Shown here piece after piece: positions 22,262 through 37,143 of a stretch of DNA of 64,000 bases. Source of the DNA: Artemia franciscana. Its lineage: Eukaryota > Arthropoda > Branchiopoda > Anostraca > Artemiidae. How positions within the stretch are numbered: position 1 is the stretch's first letter; each line of letters starts with the position of its first letter. The translations under genes and the position numbers were made by a program. The stretch lies in assembly GCF_032884065.1 (NCBI RefSeq), contig NC_088868.1, forward strand, positions 33,878,890 through 33,942,889. Reading direction: 5' to 3'. The notes under the pieces were generated by a model. It saw only the letters and a program-made list of their open reading frames with translations, did no database searches and was not told the DNA's origin.

Positions 22262-22365
22262 GTTGTCTGTGTGTGTGTGTGTCGAGTGACGTCACTGTCC
22301 GCATAGTCCGCATATGACGTCTGAATTATTTCATCACATACCAATTCAGAAACGAATGTATTCAA
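22258..22365 (+). repeat. Helitron 5'-end sequence
   Basis: AATAAGTTGTCTGTGTGTGTGTGTGT, TGACGTCA and CATATGACGTCTGAATTATTTCA, as in the other Helitron 5' ends of this window. Confidence 0.65.
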
Positions 22366-22605
22366 GCCGAAGTAGATCAGTTATATAACTACCTGTGTTG
22401 GCGCAGTGGGTTTGACCTTAGCGTGGTAATACGGGACCCAGAGATCGGACCATGCTGCAGGAATGCACTACAGGGCCGACGCAGGGACCTTAGTAGTCAA
22501 GAAGCGTCGTTAATCCGATACAAATACAAATACAGTAGCTCAGTTGGTAAAGCGTTATGTTCCAGGTTCTAGGTCCGAGAGGTTCCAGGTTCGAACCTTG
22601 GCTTT
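22366..22605 (+). mobile_element. tRNA-derived SINE (SINE A), interrupted
   Basis: GCCGAAGTAG at 22366 continues after an insertion as GTAGCTCAGTTGGTAAAGCG (box A-like TAGCTCAGTTGG) and CCAGGTTCGAACCTTGG (box B GGTTCGAACC). The 5' GCCGAAG nearly pairs with the CTTGGCT at the 3' end, like a tRNA acceptor stem. An A-rich tail follows. Other copies, minus strand, are at 31033-31108, 40157-40231 and 41670-41745. Confidence 0.75.
22383..22533 (+). mobile_element. Second SINE (SINE B) inserted in SINE A
   Basis: About 151 bases with a perfect box A-type TGGCGCAGTGGG near its start, a weaker box B-like GATCGGACC, and an (ATACA)n tail. Flanks are AGTAGATCAGTT (22371-22382) and AGTAGCTCAGTT (22534-22545), a 12-base target duplication with one mismatch. 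The host sequence rejoins exactly to give an uninterrupted SINE A as seen elsewhere. Confidence 0.78.
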
Positions 22606-23535
22606 AAAGAAGAAAAAAACTAAAAAAGATAAAAACTACAAAAAAAATACTAAAAAAAAACTAAAAAAGGCTAAAAAACTAAAAAAATCTAAAAATAATC
22701 TATATATATAAAAATAAGTTGTCTGTGTGTGGATCTGTGGATCAGGTGACGTCATGTTTGTCCGCATATGACGTCTGAATTATTTCACACTAATACAAAA
22801 TAAGAAAAAAACTAAAAAAGGTAAAAACTACAAAAAAAACTAAAAAGAAAAAAAAACTAAAAAAACTAAAAAAAAACTAAAAAAAAGGTAAAAATCTAAT
22901 AACTAAAAAAAAACTGAAAAAATAAAAAAAGGCAAAAACTACAAAAAAAATAAAAAATAATAAAAAAACTAAAAAAGCTAAAAAACCAAAAAAACTAAAA
23001 AAAACTAAAAAAAGGTAAAAAACTAAAAAAAACTAAAAACTAAAAAAGAAAAAAACTAAAAAAAAGGAAAAAACTGAAAAATAAAAGAGAAAAAGAAAAC
23101 TAAAAAAATATGAATAAATATATATAAAAATAAGTTGTTTGTGGGTTATGTCTGTCTGTCTGTCTGTCGAGTGACGTCGTGTTTGTCCGCATATGACGTC
23201 TGAATTATTTCACACTAATACAAAAGAAGAAAAAAAAATTAAAAAGGTAAAAACTACAAAAAAAAAAAAAAAAACTAAAAAGAAAAAAAACTAAAAAAAA
23301 CTGAAAAAACTAAAAAAAGGCAAAAACTAAAAAAAAAACTAAAAACAAATAAAAAAACTAAAAAAACTAAAAAACTAAAAAAACTAAAAAAACTAAAAAA
23401 AGGTAAAAAACAAAAAAAAAACAAAACTAAAAAAGAAAAAACTAAAAAAAAGGAAAAAACTGAAAAATAAGAGAAAAAGAAAACTAAAAAAATATTAATA
23501 AATATAAAAAATATAAATATAAATATAATATAAAT
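22606..23535. repeat. A-rich (ACTAAAAA)-type low-complexity tract with two Helitron 5' ends
   Basis: Long stretches of AAAAACTAAAAA and AAAAGGTAAAAACTAC. Two embedded Helitron 5' ends (about 22695-22795 and 23110-23215) each read TATATAAAAATAAGTTGT..., TGACGTC and CATATGACGTCTGAATTATT. No coding. Confidence 0.75.
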
Positions 23536-23539
23536 TAGC

Positions 23540-24085
23540 AATCAACAAAGCACCGAGACACAAATGACGACCGGGACACAGGGAGTATAAATGACGACCA
23601 GTACATAAGTAAAAAAAAAAAACTAAAAAAACTAAAAAAATGGTAAAACTACAAAAAAACTAAAAACTAATAAAAAAACTAAAAAATCTAAAAATCTAAA
23701 TAAACTAAAAAAGAAAAAAAAGAAAAAAGGAAAAAAATAAAGGAGAAAAACAAAACTAAAAAACGAATGTATATACAGACCGGGACACCGGGATACAAAT
23801 GACGACCGGGACACAGGGAATATAAATGACGACCGGGACACAGGGACACAACTACAATGGGGACGCCGGGGGGCACAGGGGGATATAAATGACGACCGGG
23901 ACACCGGGACACAAGGAATATAAATGACGCCCGGGACACTCAAAGAGAAATCACAGACTGGAACACCGGGACACAAATGACGACCGGGACACAGGGAATA
24001 TAAATGACGACCGGGACACAGGGACATAACTACAAAGGGGACGCCGGGGTGCACAGGGGGATATATAAATGACGATGGCGACTCA
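23540..24085 (+). repeat. 26-27-bp minisatellite (GGGACACAGGGAATATAAATGACGACC type)
   Basis: Tandem and variant units built from GACCGGGACAC, AGGGAATATAAATGAC and CCGGGACACAAATGAC. Cys/Pro/Gly-rich readings on the other strand ([14 protein letters not shown]) are artefacts. The family recurs throughout 24490-25555 and 31150-41370. Confidence 0.9.
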
Positions 24086-24089
24086 GGGA

Positions 24090-24492
<403 letters not shown>

Positions 24493-24785
24493 GGGGATAC
24501 AAATGACGACCGGGACACAGGGAATATAAATGACGACCGGGACACAGGGACACAACTACAATGGGGACGCCGGAGGCACAGGCGGGATATATAAATGACG
24601 ACCGGGACACAGGGATTGTTCGAATAGAAATTACAGACCGGGACACCGGAACACAAATGACGACCGGGACACAGGGAATATAAATGACGACCGGGACAAT
24701 CAAAGAGAAATTACAAACTGGGACACCGGGACACAAATGACGACCGGGACACAGGGAATATAAATGACGACCGGGACACAGGGAC
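24493..24785 (+). repeat. 26-27-bp minisatellite
   Basis: Same family as 23540-24085, with ATTGTTCGAATAGAAATTAC and CTCAAAGAGAAATTACAAAC spacers between GGGACAC units. Confidence 0.85.
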
Positions 24786-25012
24786 ACATCATTAGAATAA
24801 TGAGGTATAGATCTGAATACGGATTGTTTTTCCCATGGACAATTATATGTTGCATGTTCAAGAGTCAGTAAACCTGACAATCTATTTATATGCATAGACA
24901 ATGGGACAGCGATGGCACGTAACGACTTACGCGCGCGGGGGGGCTTGGGGGGGCGCGAAGTGCCCCACCAACAAGGTGTTGGAGTGGCGCGAAGCGCCAC
25001 CCCGACAGCTAG
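24786..25012 (+). mobile_element. Helitron helicase scrap plus complete 3' terminus
   Basis: A helicase remnant (24790-24910) runs into CGCGCGGGGGGGCTTGGG, then two hairpins: GGGGCGCGAAGTGCCCC-like and GGAGTGGCGCGAAGCGCCACCCC, ending CAGCTAG at 25012. A GC-rich hairpin just before CTAG is the standard Helitron 3' end (CTRR). The following base is T of a TA tract, as expected for insertion between A and T. Confidence 0.75.
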
Positions 25013-25195
25013 TATATATATAAAAATAAGTTGTCTGTGTGTGTGTGTCGAGTGACGTCATTTTTGTGTGTCGACTGACGTCATGTTTGTCAACTGACGT
25101 CATGTTTGTCGACTGACGTCATTATAAGGATTGACCTGTATGCGTCATGAAGTTGTTTGTCAACTGACGTCATGTTTGTCAACTGATGAAATTAC
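25013..25195 (+). promoter_or_regulatory. Helitron 5' end with five CRE-type palindromes
   Basis: TGACGTCA occurs at 25053, 25076, 25095, 25114 and 25165; the middle copies form a ~19-base tandem repeat of the GTCAACTGACGTCATGTTT type. This is the densest cluster of the motif in the window. Regulatory use is inferred. Confidence 0.55.
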
Positions 25196-25554
25196 ATACC
25201 GGGACACCGGGACACAAATGACGACCGGGACACAGAGAATATAAATGACGACCGGGAACCTCAAAGAGAAATTACAGACTGGGACACTCGGACACAAATC
25301 ACGACCGGGACACGGGGAATATAAATGACGACCGGGACACAGGGGCACAACTACAACGGGGACGCCGGGGGCACAGGCGGGATATATAAATGACGACCGA
25401 GACACAGGGATTGTTCGAATAGAAATTACAGACCGGGACACCGGGACAAAAATGACGACCAGGACACAGGGAATATAAATGACGACCGGGACACTCAAAG
25501 AGAAATTACAAACTGGGACACTGGGACACAAATGACGACCGGGACACAGGGACA
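25196..25554 (+). repeat. 26-27-bp minisatellite
   Basis: Same GGGACACAGGGAATATAAATGACGACC-type family. Confidence 0.85.

Positions 25555-25924
<370 letters not shown>

Positions 25925-25957
<33 letters not shown>
25925..25957. repeat. (TA)n microsatellite
   Basis: Short AT run after the CTAG end. Confidence 0.9.
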
Positions 25958-25963
<6 letters not shown>

Positions 25964-26099
25964 GTTCCATTGCGTAACACTCTTTTAATATTATTCAGAA
26001 AAAGCAGTTAGATAAAAGGCACAGAAAAGCAGAGTAAGTTATTGGAATCTTAGCCTAGCAATTGATGCGTATTTATTCGAAAAACAACTAGTATTGAAT

Positions 26100-26255
26100 A
26101 AGAAAATCCTGACCGGCATTAAGCCTCTGATTTTCCTTTTAAATTAACCTGTTGGTTATTAGAATTTTGCTAGAGCTCATGCCATATGAGCTCTTTTCTC
26201 TTTCAACCTCGTCACAAGTGCCATATGAGCTCTTAGCTCTTGTTTTACTTCAAAA
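26100..26255 (-). repeat. Isolated left end of the ~296-bp array family
   Basis: The inverse of 10505-10660: CCTGACCGGCATTAAGCCTC, GAGCTCATGCCATATGAGCT, CTCGTCACAAGTGCCATATG and AGCTCTTAGCTCTTGTTTT. It stands alone, without the array, so the end module can move or persist separately. Confidence 0.65.
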
Positions 26256-28469
26256 TTATCTACTAAACCTTAATAATAGCAATCTAATGTCAAGAATACA
26301 TTTAAGTTAACACTTTACCTCTCATATAATATGTACAGGCATGCTAAGGTATGCACAGATTGCCAAATTAGATAAAAAAAAAAGTTTAACCCGTAAACTC
26401 GATTAGTATCTAAGAATCCTCATTTTGATGCTTGCATTTGCTGGAATTATCAAAATTCTAAAATGTGAATTTTGATCAATGAAAAATTTGGATTTTTATA
26501 TTACTTAAAGGATAAATTAATAGGTAAGGCATATATAATCCTAAATTTCTTACATTATTATCTGGTGATTGTTTGTTAATTTTTGGAATTTTGCTTCAGA
26601 ACTCATAGTAAACGCTATTATCAAACTGTTAATATACAAAAAAATTATGTCATTAAACCATTTATTAGAAATCATTGCACTAACGCATTATATAGTATGA
26701 TTTTAATTCAAATAAAAACTTGTTCTTCCATCTGACGTTTAATTAGGACATGCCTCAGGCCTAGAGACTGTAGTTTAGGCAAGCTTTAGTACCCAAATAA
26801 GGTGGGCTGTCTGTAGAATAGGGAAACTTTAGTGTCCAAAACAGGTGTGTTCTCCTTAGCTACGATCTCCTACCCTTCTTAGGGTGCGCACACCCAAAAC
26901 AATGAAAAGCCAGCCCACTTAAGGTGGGCCCTTAGGTCTAACAGCAAAAATCATAAAAATCAAAAAATGAGCAATATAAAGAATGAAATAAAAAAAAATG
27001 TTCAATAGAAAAAAGAATGTAAAGAGGAAGATGTTGTCCAGAACCCCCGAAAAAAAAACACCCTGAAATAGAGTTAGGGTGAATGGGTCGCCGTCTATGT
27101 AGAAAACCTAGGGGTTTGAGTTCCAAAAATGCTAATCCACAGTAAAAATATGAGCAACAAGAGGTAAAACAGAACAGTCAAAGAGGATGGTGTCGTCAAA
27201 CATCTAAAAAGCCCTTTACAATAGTGTGAAGAAAAGGGGGTAGTAGTGGTTTGGAAAGCTCAAAGAAAGGATAGGACTTTTTCGAAATTAATAAAATAAA
27301 GATTTTATCAATATTATATTACAGGAGTGCGTGAAAAACGTAAAAACAAAGCTAATCAGCAGTAAAAGAAGTTCAATAGGGTGTGCACTCCCAAAACCAA
27401 GCCAGCACCCTTAAGATGGACCTGAAGAGAAGGGCCCCGCAGCCCCTACAAAAAAGCACAGACAACTAAAAAAAAGCAATATAAATGTTGAATTTCAAAA
27501 ATACATGCTAAGTTGTCTTCTGTGGAAGCCAATAGAATAAAATTCACCTAGACCTCCCGCGTACTTAGCTTAGATTTAAATTGTTCCAAGTCGACCACCT
27601 TAACAACAAGGGGTCGTTGGTAAAAAAAAAATTCAAAAAAGAGGTCCCAGGAGGTATGTAGAAAATTCCTCCAGAAGATAGGTACAGCTCTGTTACTTTT
27701 TAATAGACATATGTCGTTTTGTTAACACGACTGGTTTGTACAATTATACAAATATCAATATACTATTACCAATGATGAGCTACTTTATGATTAATCCGTT
27801 TGTATATTTAGAATGAACATGAAAAATATATTTTTGTTGTTGCATATATTGTCAGCAAAACTGTTTTTGAGTTTGTGCTTTTTTTTACTAGAGTTGTCCA
27901 TGCTAACCAAAAGTTATCAAATTGCATTTATCCCACTGATATCACTAAAAACGACTATTGCTAAAACGAAGTATTAGAAGTAAGAGGAAATAATACAGAA
28001 ACTTCTTAAGCAGATTATTGTATATATTGTAAGCAAACATTTTTTTTAGTTGGTATTTTTTTACAACGGCCATCCATCCTAATGAAAAGTTATCCAATGG
28101 AATTGGTCCCACTGGAATCACCAAAAACAAATATTGCTAAAACAATGTAATGGAAGCAAGAGGCAATACCAAAGAGAGACTTCTAAATCAAATTATAAGT
28201 AGTTCAGGGAGTATCTGGTCTAACAAATCAAAAAACTAGTCAAAGGTGTTCTTTTTTTGGTATGTTGTTTCGTTCAAAATTTGCATATAATCCAAATCTG
28301 GGAGAAAAAGATGGTTGACTATCTTAACGATAAAAAAAACACTTTTAAAAAGCAAACAATTAGTGCAAAGCAGCTTAATGTTTAAGCTTTTAAGAATAAA
28401 ACGATTAAATGCTGTAGTTGACGATGTGCTTTAGACAAACAAACAAAACAAGATATGGAAACATCTAAC
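26256..28469. other. Intron without recognised genes, two internal duplications
   Basis: AT-rich. A GGGTG(C/T)GCAC.CCCAAAAC segment occurs at about 26881 and 27378, part of a degenerate ~500-bp repeat. A ~180-bp tandem duplication spans about 27840-28205 (CATATATTGT.AGCAAA..., CCCACTG.ATCAC, ATTGCTAAAAC). Short minus-strand frames at 26938 and 27945 have no features. Confidence 0.5.
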
Positions 28470-28618
28470 CACCATAGCAGCGGGGTAGCTCAGCTTTTGT
28501 GGGTAGTCGTCCATTACAAATATGTTTTGAATCCTTCCATGTTGCACCTCTTTGAACGTTTCGGAATTCCGAAAGAAATCGAGAAAGAGGATCACGAAGA
28601 ATTGTAATATAATAGTAC
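28470..28618 (-). CDS. HS6ST: Heparan-sulfate 6-O-sulfotransferase, internal exon
   Basis: A 149-base exon whose phase is not that of the longer open frames on this strand. It encodes YYYITILRDPLSRFLSEFRN, then VQRGATWKDSKHICNGRL, then PTKAELPRCY. LRDP.SR.LSE is the 3'-phosphate PAPS-binding motif of HS6ST, and RGATWK and the CY end are family hallmarks. The acceptor is CCGTTCTAG (AG at 28619-28620). The donor is either GGTG|GTTAGA (exon end 28470) or TATG|GTGGTT (28473); both leave phase 1 and join the exon starting at 9167. The first choice gives CYGGRDW, equal in length to vertebrate CYTGDDW. Upstream exons are not found before the gap. Confidence 0.92.
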
Positions 28619-28899
28619 CTAGAACGGACGGAAAACAATCACTAACAGACGGAGAAAAATTTACCACAGCAAATTAAGTTCTTTGTATATAAGCCTCAGA
28701 AGTTACACCAATATAAAACAAAGAGACCCTCTTGCCCTTTAAATAATAATTAAAAATAATAACAAGAAATTAGCAAGAAAGAATTCAAAAAATAATATTG
28801 AGCATCTCAACCCAACGATTCAGTAATAACTGGTTGGTTATGAACTTGATATATGATGCGTGAGATATGCAGGTAGCAACAATAAACACATCAAAGTAT

Positions 28900-29000
28900 T
28901 TCAAAATACATACATAATATACATACATACATGTATAAAATGTATAATATGTATAAAATGCATATATACATATACATACAAAATACATACATAAGAACGC
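28900..29000. repeat. (ATAC)n-like microsatellite
   Basis: Degenerate CATACATA/TATAAAATG repeats; the Cys/Tyr-rich readings are artefacts. Confidence 0.8.
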
Positions 29001-29117
29001 AAAATGTGCAATATTTCTTTACTAGTAACGAACATACTCCTAATCTCGGAACTAAGAATGACATAAAGATACATGTTTAGTTCCAAAGCAAGGCAACACG
29101 CAGGAGCATTCTTTTTT

Positions 29118-30600
29118 TATGGCACTTGGTATTAACCAAGTGACATATAGCAATCGCAAATTCTGTCGGTCTGTCTGTCGGTCCCGGTTTTGCTACTTTA
29201 GGCACTTCCAGGTAAGTTAGGACGATGAAATTTGGCAAGCGCATCACGGACCGGACCAGATTAAATTAGAAATAGTCGTTTTACCGATTTGACCATCTGG
29301 GGGGAGTGGGGGCCGGTTAATTCGGAAAAAATAGAAAAAATGAAGTATTTTTAACTTATGAGCGGGTGATGGGATCTTAATGAAATTTGATGTTTGGAAT
29401 GATATTGTGTCTCAGAGCTCTTATTTTAAATCCCGACCGGATCTGATGACATTGGGGGAGTAGGAGGGGGGAAACCTAAAATCTTGGAAAACACTTAGAG
29501 TGGAGGGATTGGGATGAAACTTGATGGAAAAAATAAGCACAAGTCCCAGGTACATGATTGACATAATTGGAACGGATCCACTCTCTTTGGGGTAGCTAGG
29601 GGGGGGGGGTAATTCTGAAAAATTAGAAAAAATGAGGTATTTTTAACTTACGAACGGGTGATCGGATCTCAATGAAATTTGATGTTTAGAAGGATATCGT
29701 GTCTTAGAGCTCTTATTTTAAATCCCGACCGGATCTGGTGACATTGGGGGGGATTTGGGAGGGGGAAACCTAAAACTTGGAAAACACTTAGAGTGGAGGG
29801 ATCAGGGTGAAACTTGGTGGAAAAAATAATCACAAGTCCTAGATACATGATTGACATAAACGGAACGGATCCGCTCTCTTTGGGGTAGTTGGGGGGGGGT
29901 TATTTCTGAAAAATTAGAAAAAATTAGGTATTTTTATCTTACGAACGGGTGATCGGATCTCAATTAAATTTGATATTTAGAAGGATATCGTGTCTCAGAG
30001 CTCTTATTTTAAATCCCGACCGGATCTGGTGACATTGGGAGAGGGGGAGTTGAGAGGGGGAACCTAAAACTTGGAAAAAACTTAGAGTAGAGGTATCGGG
30101 ATGAAACTTGGTGAAAAGATAAGCACAAGTCCTAGATACATGATTGACATAACCGGAACGGAACCGCTCTCTTTGGGGTAGTTGAGGGAGGGGTTAATTC
30201 TGAAAGATTAGAAAAAATGAGGTATTTTTAACTTACGAACCGGTGATCAGATCTCATTGAAATTTGATATTTAGAAGGATATCGTGTCTCAAAGCCCTTA
30301 TTTTAAATCCTGACCAGATCTGGTGACATTGGGGGAAGTTTGGGGTGGGGGAACATAAAATCATGGAAAACGCTTATATTGGAGGGATCGGGATGAAACT
30401 TGCAGGGAAAAATAATCAGAAGTCGTACATACGTGATTTAAATAATTGGAACGGATCCGTTCTATTGGGGGGGGGGGCTAAAAAGAAAAAATTACGTATT
30501 TTTAACTTACGAAGGAGTGATCGGATCTTCATGAAACTTCATATTTAGAAGATCCTCGTAACTCAGATCTCTTATTTTAAATCTCAACCGGATCAAGCGT
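29118..30600 (-). repeat. G-rich ~296-bp-unit array (array A3)
   Basis: Begins with the inverted terminal hairpin (CACTTGGTATTAACCAAGTG, about 29125-29144) and the TCTGTCGGTCTGTC run, then about five units with GGATATCGTGTCTCAGAGCT, TAACTTACGAACGGGTGATC and poly-G tracts. It ends before a TE-X-like remnant. Confidence 0.87.
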
Positions 30601-30874
30601 AATTTTGCATGGATAGCAATAATGTGTCTCTTTTTTCTACTAGGGACAATATGACTATGTTGTTTTTTTTTCCAAAAGAACATAAACAGATGTTAAATGG
30701 CTCATTTTAACAAAATTAAAATTGCTAATGCCCTTTTTAAGTGACCAAAGAGATTGGAAGACAGCTATGCCCTCTTTCCAAAAGGACCCCTTCCGTTAAA
30801 GTAACGCGATCAAAATCTTGAGATGACATTTTCTTATCATATTTGCAAGTTCTAATAACTATGCTTTTTGTGAT
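30601..30874. other. Diverged TE-X-like remnant up to the gap
   Basis: GCCCTTTTTAAGTGACCAAA, and CATTCTAAC-like sequence in diverged form. No genes. Confidence 0.45.
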
Positions 30875-30974
30875 NNNNNNNNNNNNNNNNNNNNNNNNNN
30901 NNNNNNNNNNNNNNNNNNNNNNNNNNNNNNNNNNNNNNNNNNNNNNNNNNNNNNNNNNNNNNNNNNNNNNNNNN
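30875..30974. other. Assembly gap (100 N)
   Basis: Exactly 100 N, the conventional placeholder for a gap of unknown size, so distances across it are not reliable. Confidence 0.99.
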
Positions 30975-31325
30975 TTTAGTTTTTTTGTAGTTTTTACCTT
31001 TTTTAGTTTTTTCTTCTTTTGTATTAATGCTAAAGCCAAGGTTCAAACCTGGAGCCTCTTGGACCTAGAAACTGAAACATAACGCTTTACCAACTCAGCT
31101 ACTTCGGCGTGAATACATTCGTTTTGAGCAGCTTCCTCGGGTGTTGCCATTGTTGTCCTGGTCGTCATTTATATTGCCTGTGTCCCGGTCGTCATTCGTG
31201 TCCCGGTATCCCAGTCTGTAATTTCTCCTTGAGTGTCCCGGTCGTTATTTATATTCCCTCTGTCCCGGTCGTCATTTGTATCCCGGTCTGTAATTTCTCT
31301 TTGAGTGTTTTTTCTTTTTAGTATT
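30975..31325 (-). mobile_element. Helitron N-ORF fragment with SINE A, then minisatellite
   Basis: Minus strand: SINE A at 31033-31108 (box B GGTTTGAACC, box A AGCTGAGTTGG) lies in the same arrangement as 40127-40300. Its sense strand would encode AEVAELVKRYVSVSR. The minisatellite follows at 31150-31310 in inverse orientation. Confidence 0.6.
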
Positions 31326-31592
31326 TTCACAACTACAAAGGGGATGCCGGGGGGCACAGGGGGATATACAAATTACGACGGCGACACAGGGAATGGTCGA
31401 TTAGCAATCATCATCAACAAAGCTCAAGGGCAATCATTAGAATCATGAGGTATAGATCTGAATACGGATTGTTTTCCCATGGACCATCATATGTTGCATG
31501 TTCAAGAGTCGGTAAACCTGACAATCTATTTCTATGCACAGACAATGGGACAGCAAAGAATGTTGTATATTCGCAAGTTATACGTAGTTAAA
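31326..31592 (+). pseudogene. Minisatellite tail and Helitron helicase remnant
   Basis: The GGGACGCCGGGGGGCACAGG-type sequence leads to [14 protein letters not shown] and the frame-disrupted helicase end (31395-31592), as at 24090. Confidence 0.75.
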
Positions 31593-31825
<233 letters not shown>

Positions 31826-31975
31826 TAGCTGTTGGGGTGGCGCTTCGCGCCACCCCAACACCTAGTTGGTAGGGCGCTTCGCGCCCCCCCAAGCCCCCCC
31901 CGCGCGCGTAAGTCGTTACGCGCCATATTAGTTACGCGCCATTGTAGTTGTGTCCCTGTGTCCCACCTGTGAATA
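31826..31975 (-). mobile_element. Helitron 3' terminus
   Basis: Minus strand: CACAGGTGGGACACAGGGAC, GCGCGTAACGACTTACGCGC, a poly-G run, GGGGCGCGAAGCGCCC and GGGGTGGCGCGAAGCGCCAC hairpins, CAGCTAG, then the TA tract. Confidence 0.8.
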
Positions 31976-32400
31976 GAGATAGATATAAATATATGTTTTT
32001 AACTACGTAAAACATGCGAATATACAACATTCTTCGCTGTCCCATTGTCTGTGCATATAAATAGATTGTCAGGTTTACTGACTCTTGAACATGCAACATA
32101 TAATTGTCCATGGGAAAAACAATCCGTATTCAGATCTATACCTCATTATTCTAATGATGTGTCCCTGTGTCCCGGTCGTCATTTATATTCCCTGTGTCCC
32201 GGTGTCCCGGTCGTCATTTGTGTCCCGGTGTCCCGGTCTGTAATTTCTATTCGAACAATCCCTGTGTCCCGGTCGTCATTTATATATCCCGCCTGTGCCA
32301 CCGGGCGCCCCCCCAAGCCCCCCCCGCGCGCGTAAGTCGTTACGCGCCATATTAGTTACGCGCCATTGTAGCTGTGTCCCTATGTCCCACCTGTGAATAT
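31976..32400 (-). mobile_element. Helicase remnant, minisatellite and Helitron 3'-end scrap
   Basis: Helicase remnant at 32000-32155, minisatellite at 32157-32300, and a poly-C/GCGCGCGTAAGTCGTTACGC end segment at 32307-32395, all inverse orientation. This is another non-autonomous Helitron piece. Confidence 0.65.
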
Positions 32401-33635
<1,235 letters not shown>

Positions 33636-33710
33636 TTCGTCAGTCGAAAACATGACGTCAGCCGACACAGAAACATGAAGAAACAACTTATTTTTATATG
33701 TATATAGATA
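33636..33710 (-). repeat. Helitron 5' end
   Basis: TGACGTCAG, ACACAGAAACATGA and ACAACTTATTTTTATATGTATA, inverse of the standard 5' end. Confidence 0.65.
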
Positions 33711-33811
<101 letters not shown>

Positions 33812-33814
33812 ATA

Positions 33815-33943
33815 AACTACAATGGCGCGTAACTAATATGGCCCGTAACGACATACGCGCGCGGGGGGGCTTAGGGGGGGAGGGCGCGAAGCGCCCCAAC
33901 CAGCTAGGTGTTGGGGTGGCACGAAGCGCCACCCCAACAGCTA
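33815..33943 (+). mobile_element. Helitron 3' terminus
   Basis: ATGGCGCGTAACTAATATGG, a poly-G run, GGGCGCGAAGCGCCCC and GGGGTGGCACGAAGCGCCAC (one mismatch in the stem), then CAGCTAG at 33943 abutting (TA)n. Confidence 0.8.
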
Positions 33944-34471
<528 letters not shown>

Positions 34472-35943
34472 GTGTCGAGGAGCTACCAGAGCAAGGCGAA
34501 ACCAGACTTGCTGCTGAAAGAGAAAGTAAAAAAAGAAGGCAGGTACAGCCCAGTCGATGATTATAGTAGATGTGTTCTAATCGGGACTATGTCTAAAATT
34601 TGTCCCTACTGCAAGGCTTTGAAATTTAATGGTGAAACAATGGGAATGTGTTGCGCCTCAGGGAAAGTTAAACTTCCTCTACTGGCTGCACCCCCAGAGC
34701 CATTGAAGACTTTGCTTACTGGAACTATGTCAGAATCTAAGCGTTTTTTTTCAAACATCAGAAAATATAACTCATGTTTCCAAATGACGTCGTTTGGTGC
34801 CCAAATCGAAAATCAAGATCAATTTATGCCTACTTTCAAAGTAAAAGGGCAAATTTATCATAGAGCAGGATCCCTTCTACCATTCTCAGGCGAGAATCAT
34901 AAGTTTTTACAACTGTACTTCATCAGTGATAGAAATTCTGAACTGAATGCACGTTGCAAAATTTCTCGCGACGTTGAAAGGACTATTGTTTCCCAATTGC
35001 AACATTTTTTCCATGAAAATAATAATTTAGTGCGTCTGTTCAAAACAGCAATCAATTTAATGCCTACTGATCCGCATAAAATTGCTATTTCCGCTGACAA
35101 AACGCCTCCTGGCCAACATGTGCGTAAATACAATGCTCCAACTATCGCCGAAGTGGCAATCGTTATGGTCTTACCTCGAGATATTATTCTTCATAAGCGA
35201 AACGCTCAGTTGGTAAGAATTGCTGAAACTCATCGATGCTACGATGCCCTACAATATCCTATCATTTTTTGGGATGGAGCCGACGGCTATCACTTTAATA
35301 TTAAATTGATGAATCCAGCCACTAACAAAGAAATTAATAATAAATGCAGTACAATGCATTATTATTCCTATAAACTAATGATTCGGCAGGATGAAGACAA
35401 TTATATTTTAAAATGCCATCAATTGTTTCACCAATACGTCGTTGATATGTATGCAAAAATTGAATCAAAACGTTTGCTATATATCCGTCTGAATCAGACC
35501 AAGCTCCGCTCTGAACAATACACTCATTTGCGAGATACAGTTGTAAATAACGGTAATACCACAAACGTTGGAAGATTAACGATTTTACCTTCGTCATATG
35601 CTGGCAGTCCCCGTCATATGTATGAATATGCTCAAGATGCTATTGCGTATGTTCGTCTCTATGGTCGTCCAGATTTATTTATTACATTTACGTGTAATCA
35701 ATCTTGGGACGAGATACAGCAGCTTTTACTTCAAGGACAATCGGCGGTTCATAGACATGACATCACGGCCCGTGTCTTCCGGCAAAAGTTGAAATCACTG
35801 ATAAACTGCATAGTAAAACTTGAAGTGTTTGGGTCAGTGCGATGCTGGATGTACTCAGTGGAATGGCAAAAACGAGTTTTGCCACACGCACATATACTAA
35901 TCTGGCTACATAATAAAATTACTTCTAACGAAATTGATGATGC
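34472..35943 (+). pseudogene. Helitron Rep protein, N-terminal half with HUH motif
   Basis: The best-preserved Helitron fragment here. After about 20 out-of-frame residues it reads YSPVDDYSRC, CPYCKALKFNGETMGMCC (zinc-finger-like, residues ~45-62), FFSNIRKYNSCFQMTSFGA and KGQIYHRAGSLLPF. Then come the Helitron_like_N region to about residue 360, and GRPDLFITFTCNQSWDEI to VLPHAHILIWL (residues ~470-479), where H472 and H474 form the metal-binding HUH motif of rolling-circle Reps. The sequence is cut at residue ~490 by a head-to-head join with another Helitron, so the catalytic Tyr motif and the whole helicase are missing. The upstream coiled-coil is frameshifted. It cannot encode an active transposase. 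Confidence 0.88.
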
Positions 35944-36924
<981 letters not shown>

Positions 36925-37110
36925 GATATTGTAGGGCATCGTAGCATCGATGAGTTTAAGCAATTCTTGTCAACTGATTGTTTCGCCTATAAAGAATATT
37001 ATCTCGAGGTAAGAACTGATCACCGACCACAACGATTGCCAATTTGTTGATAGTTGCGTATCAGGAGGCATCAATTCGATTGCTGTTTTTAAGCAGAAGC
37101 ACTAAATTAT
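36925..37110 (-). pseudogene. Helitron Rep fragment
   Basis: Minus strand encodes QFLPRDNILYRRNNQLTRIA, a stop, THRCYDALQYP, corresponding to VLPRDIILHKRNAQLVRIAE and THRCYDALQYPIIFW of the Rep at 34472-35943, with frameshifts upstream. A near-identical copy at 41372-41555 shows that whole blocks were duplicated. Confidence 0.65.
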
Positions 37111-37143
37111 TATTTTTGTGGAAAAGATGATATATATAAATAT

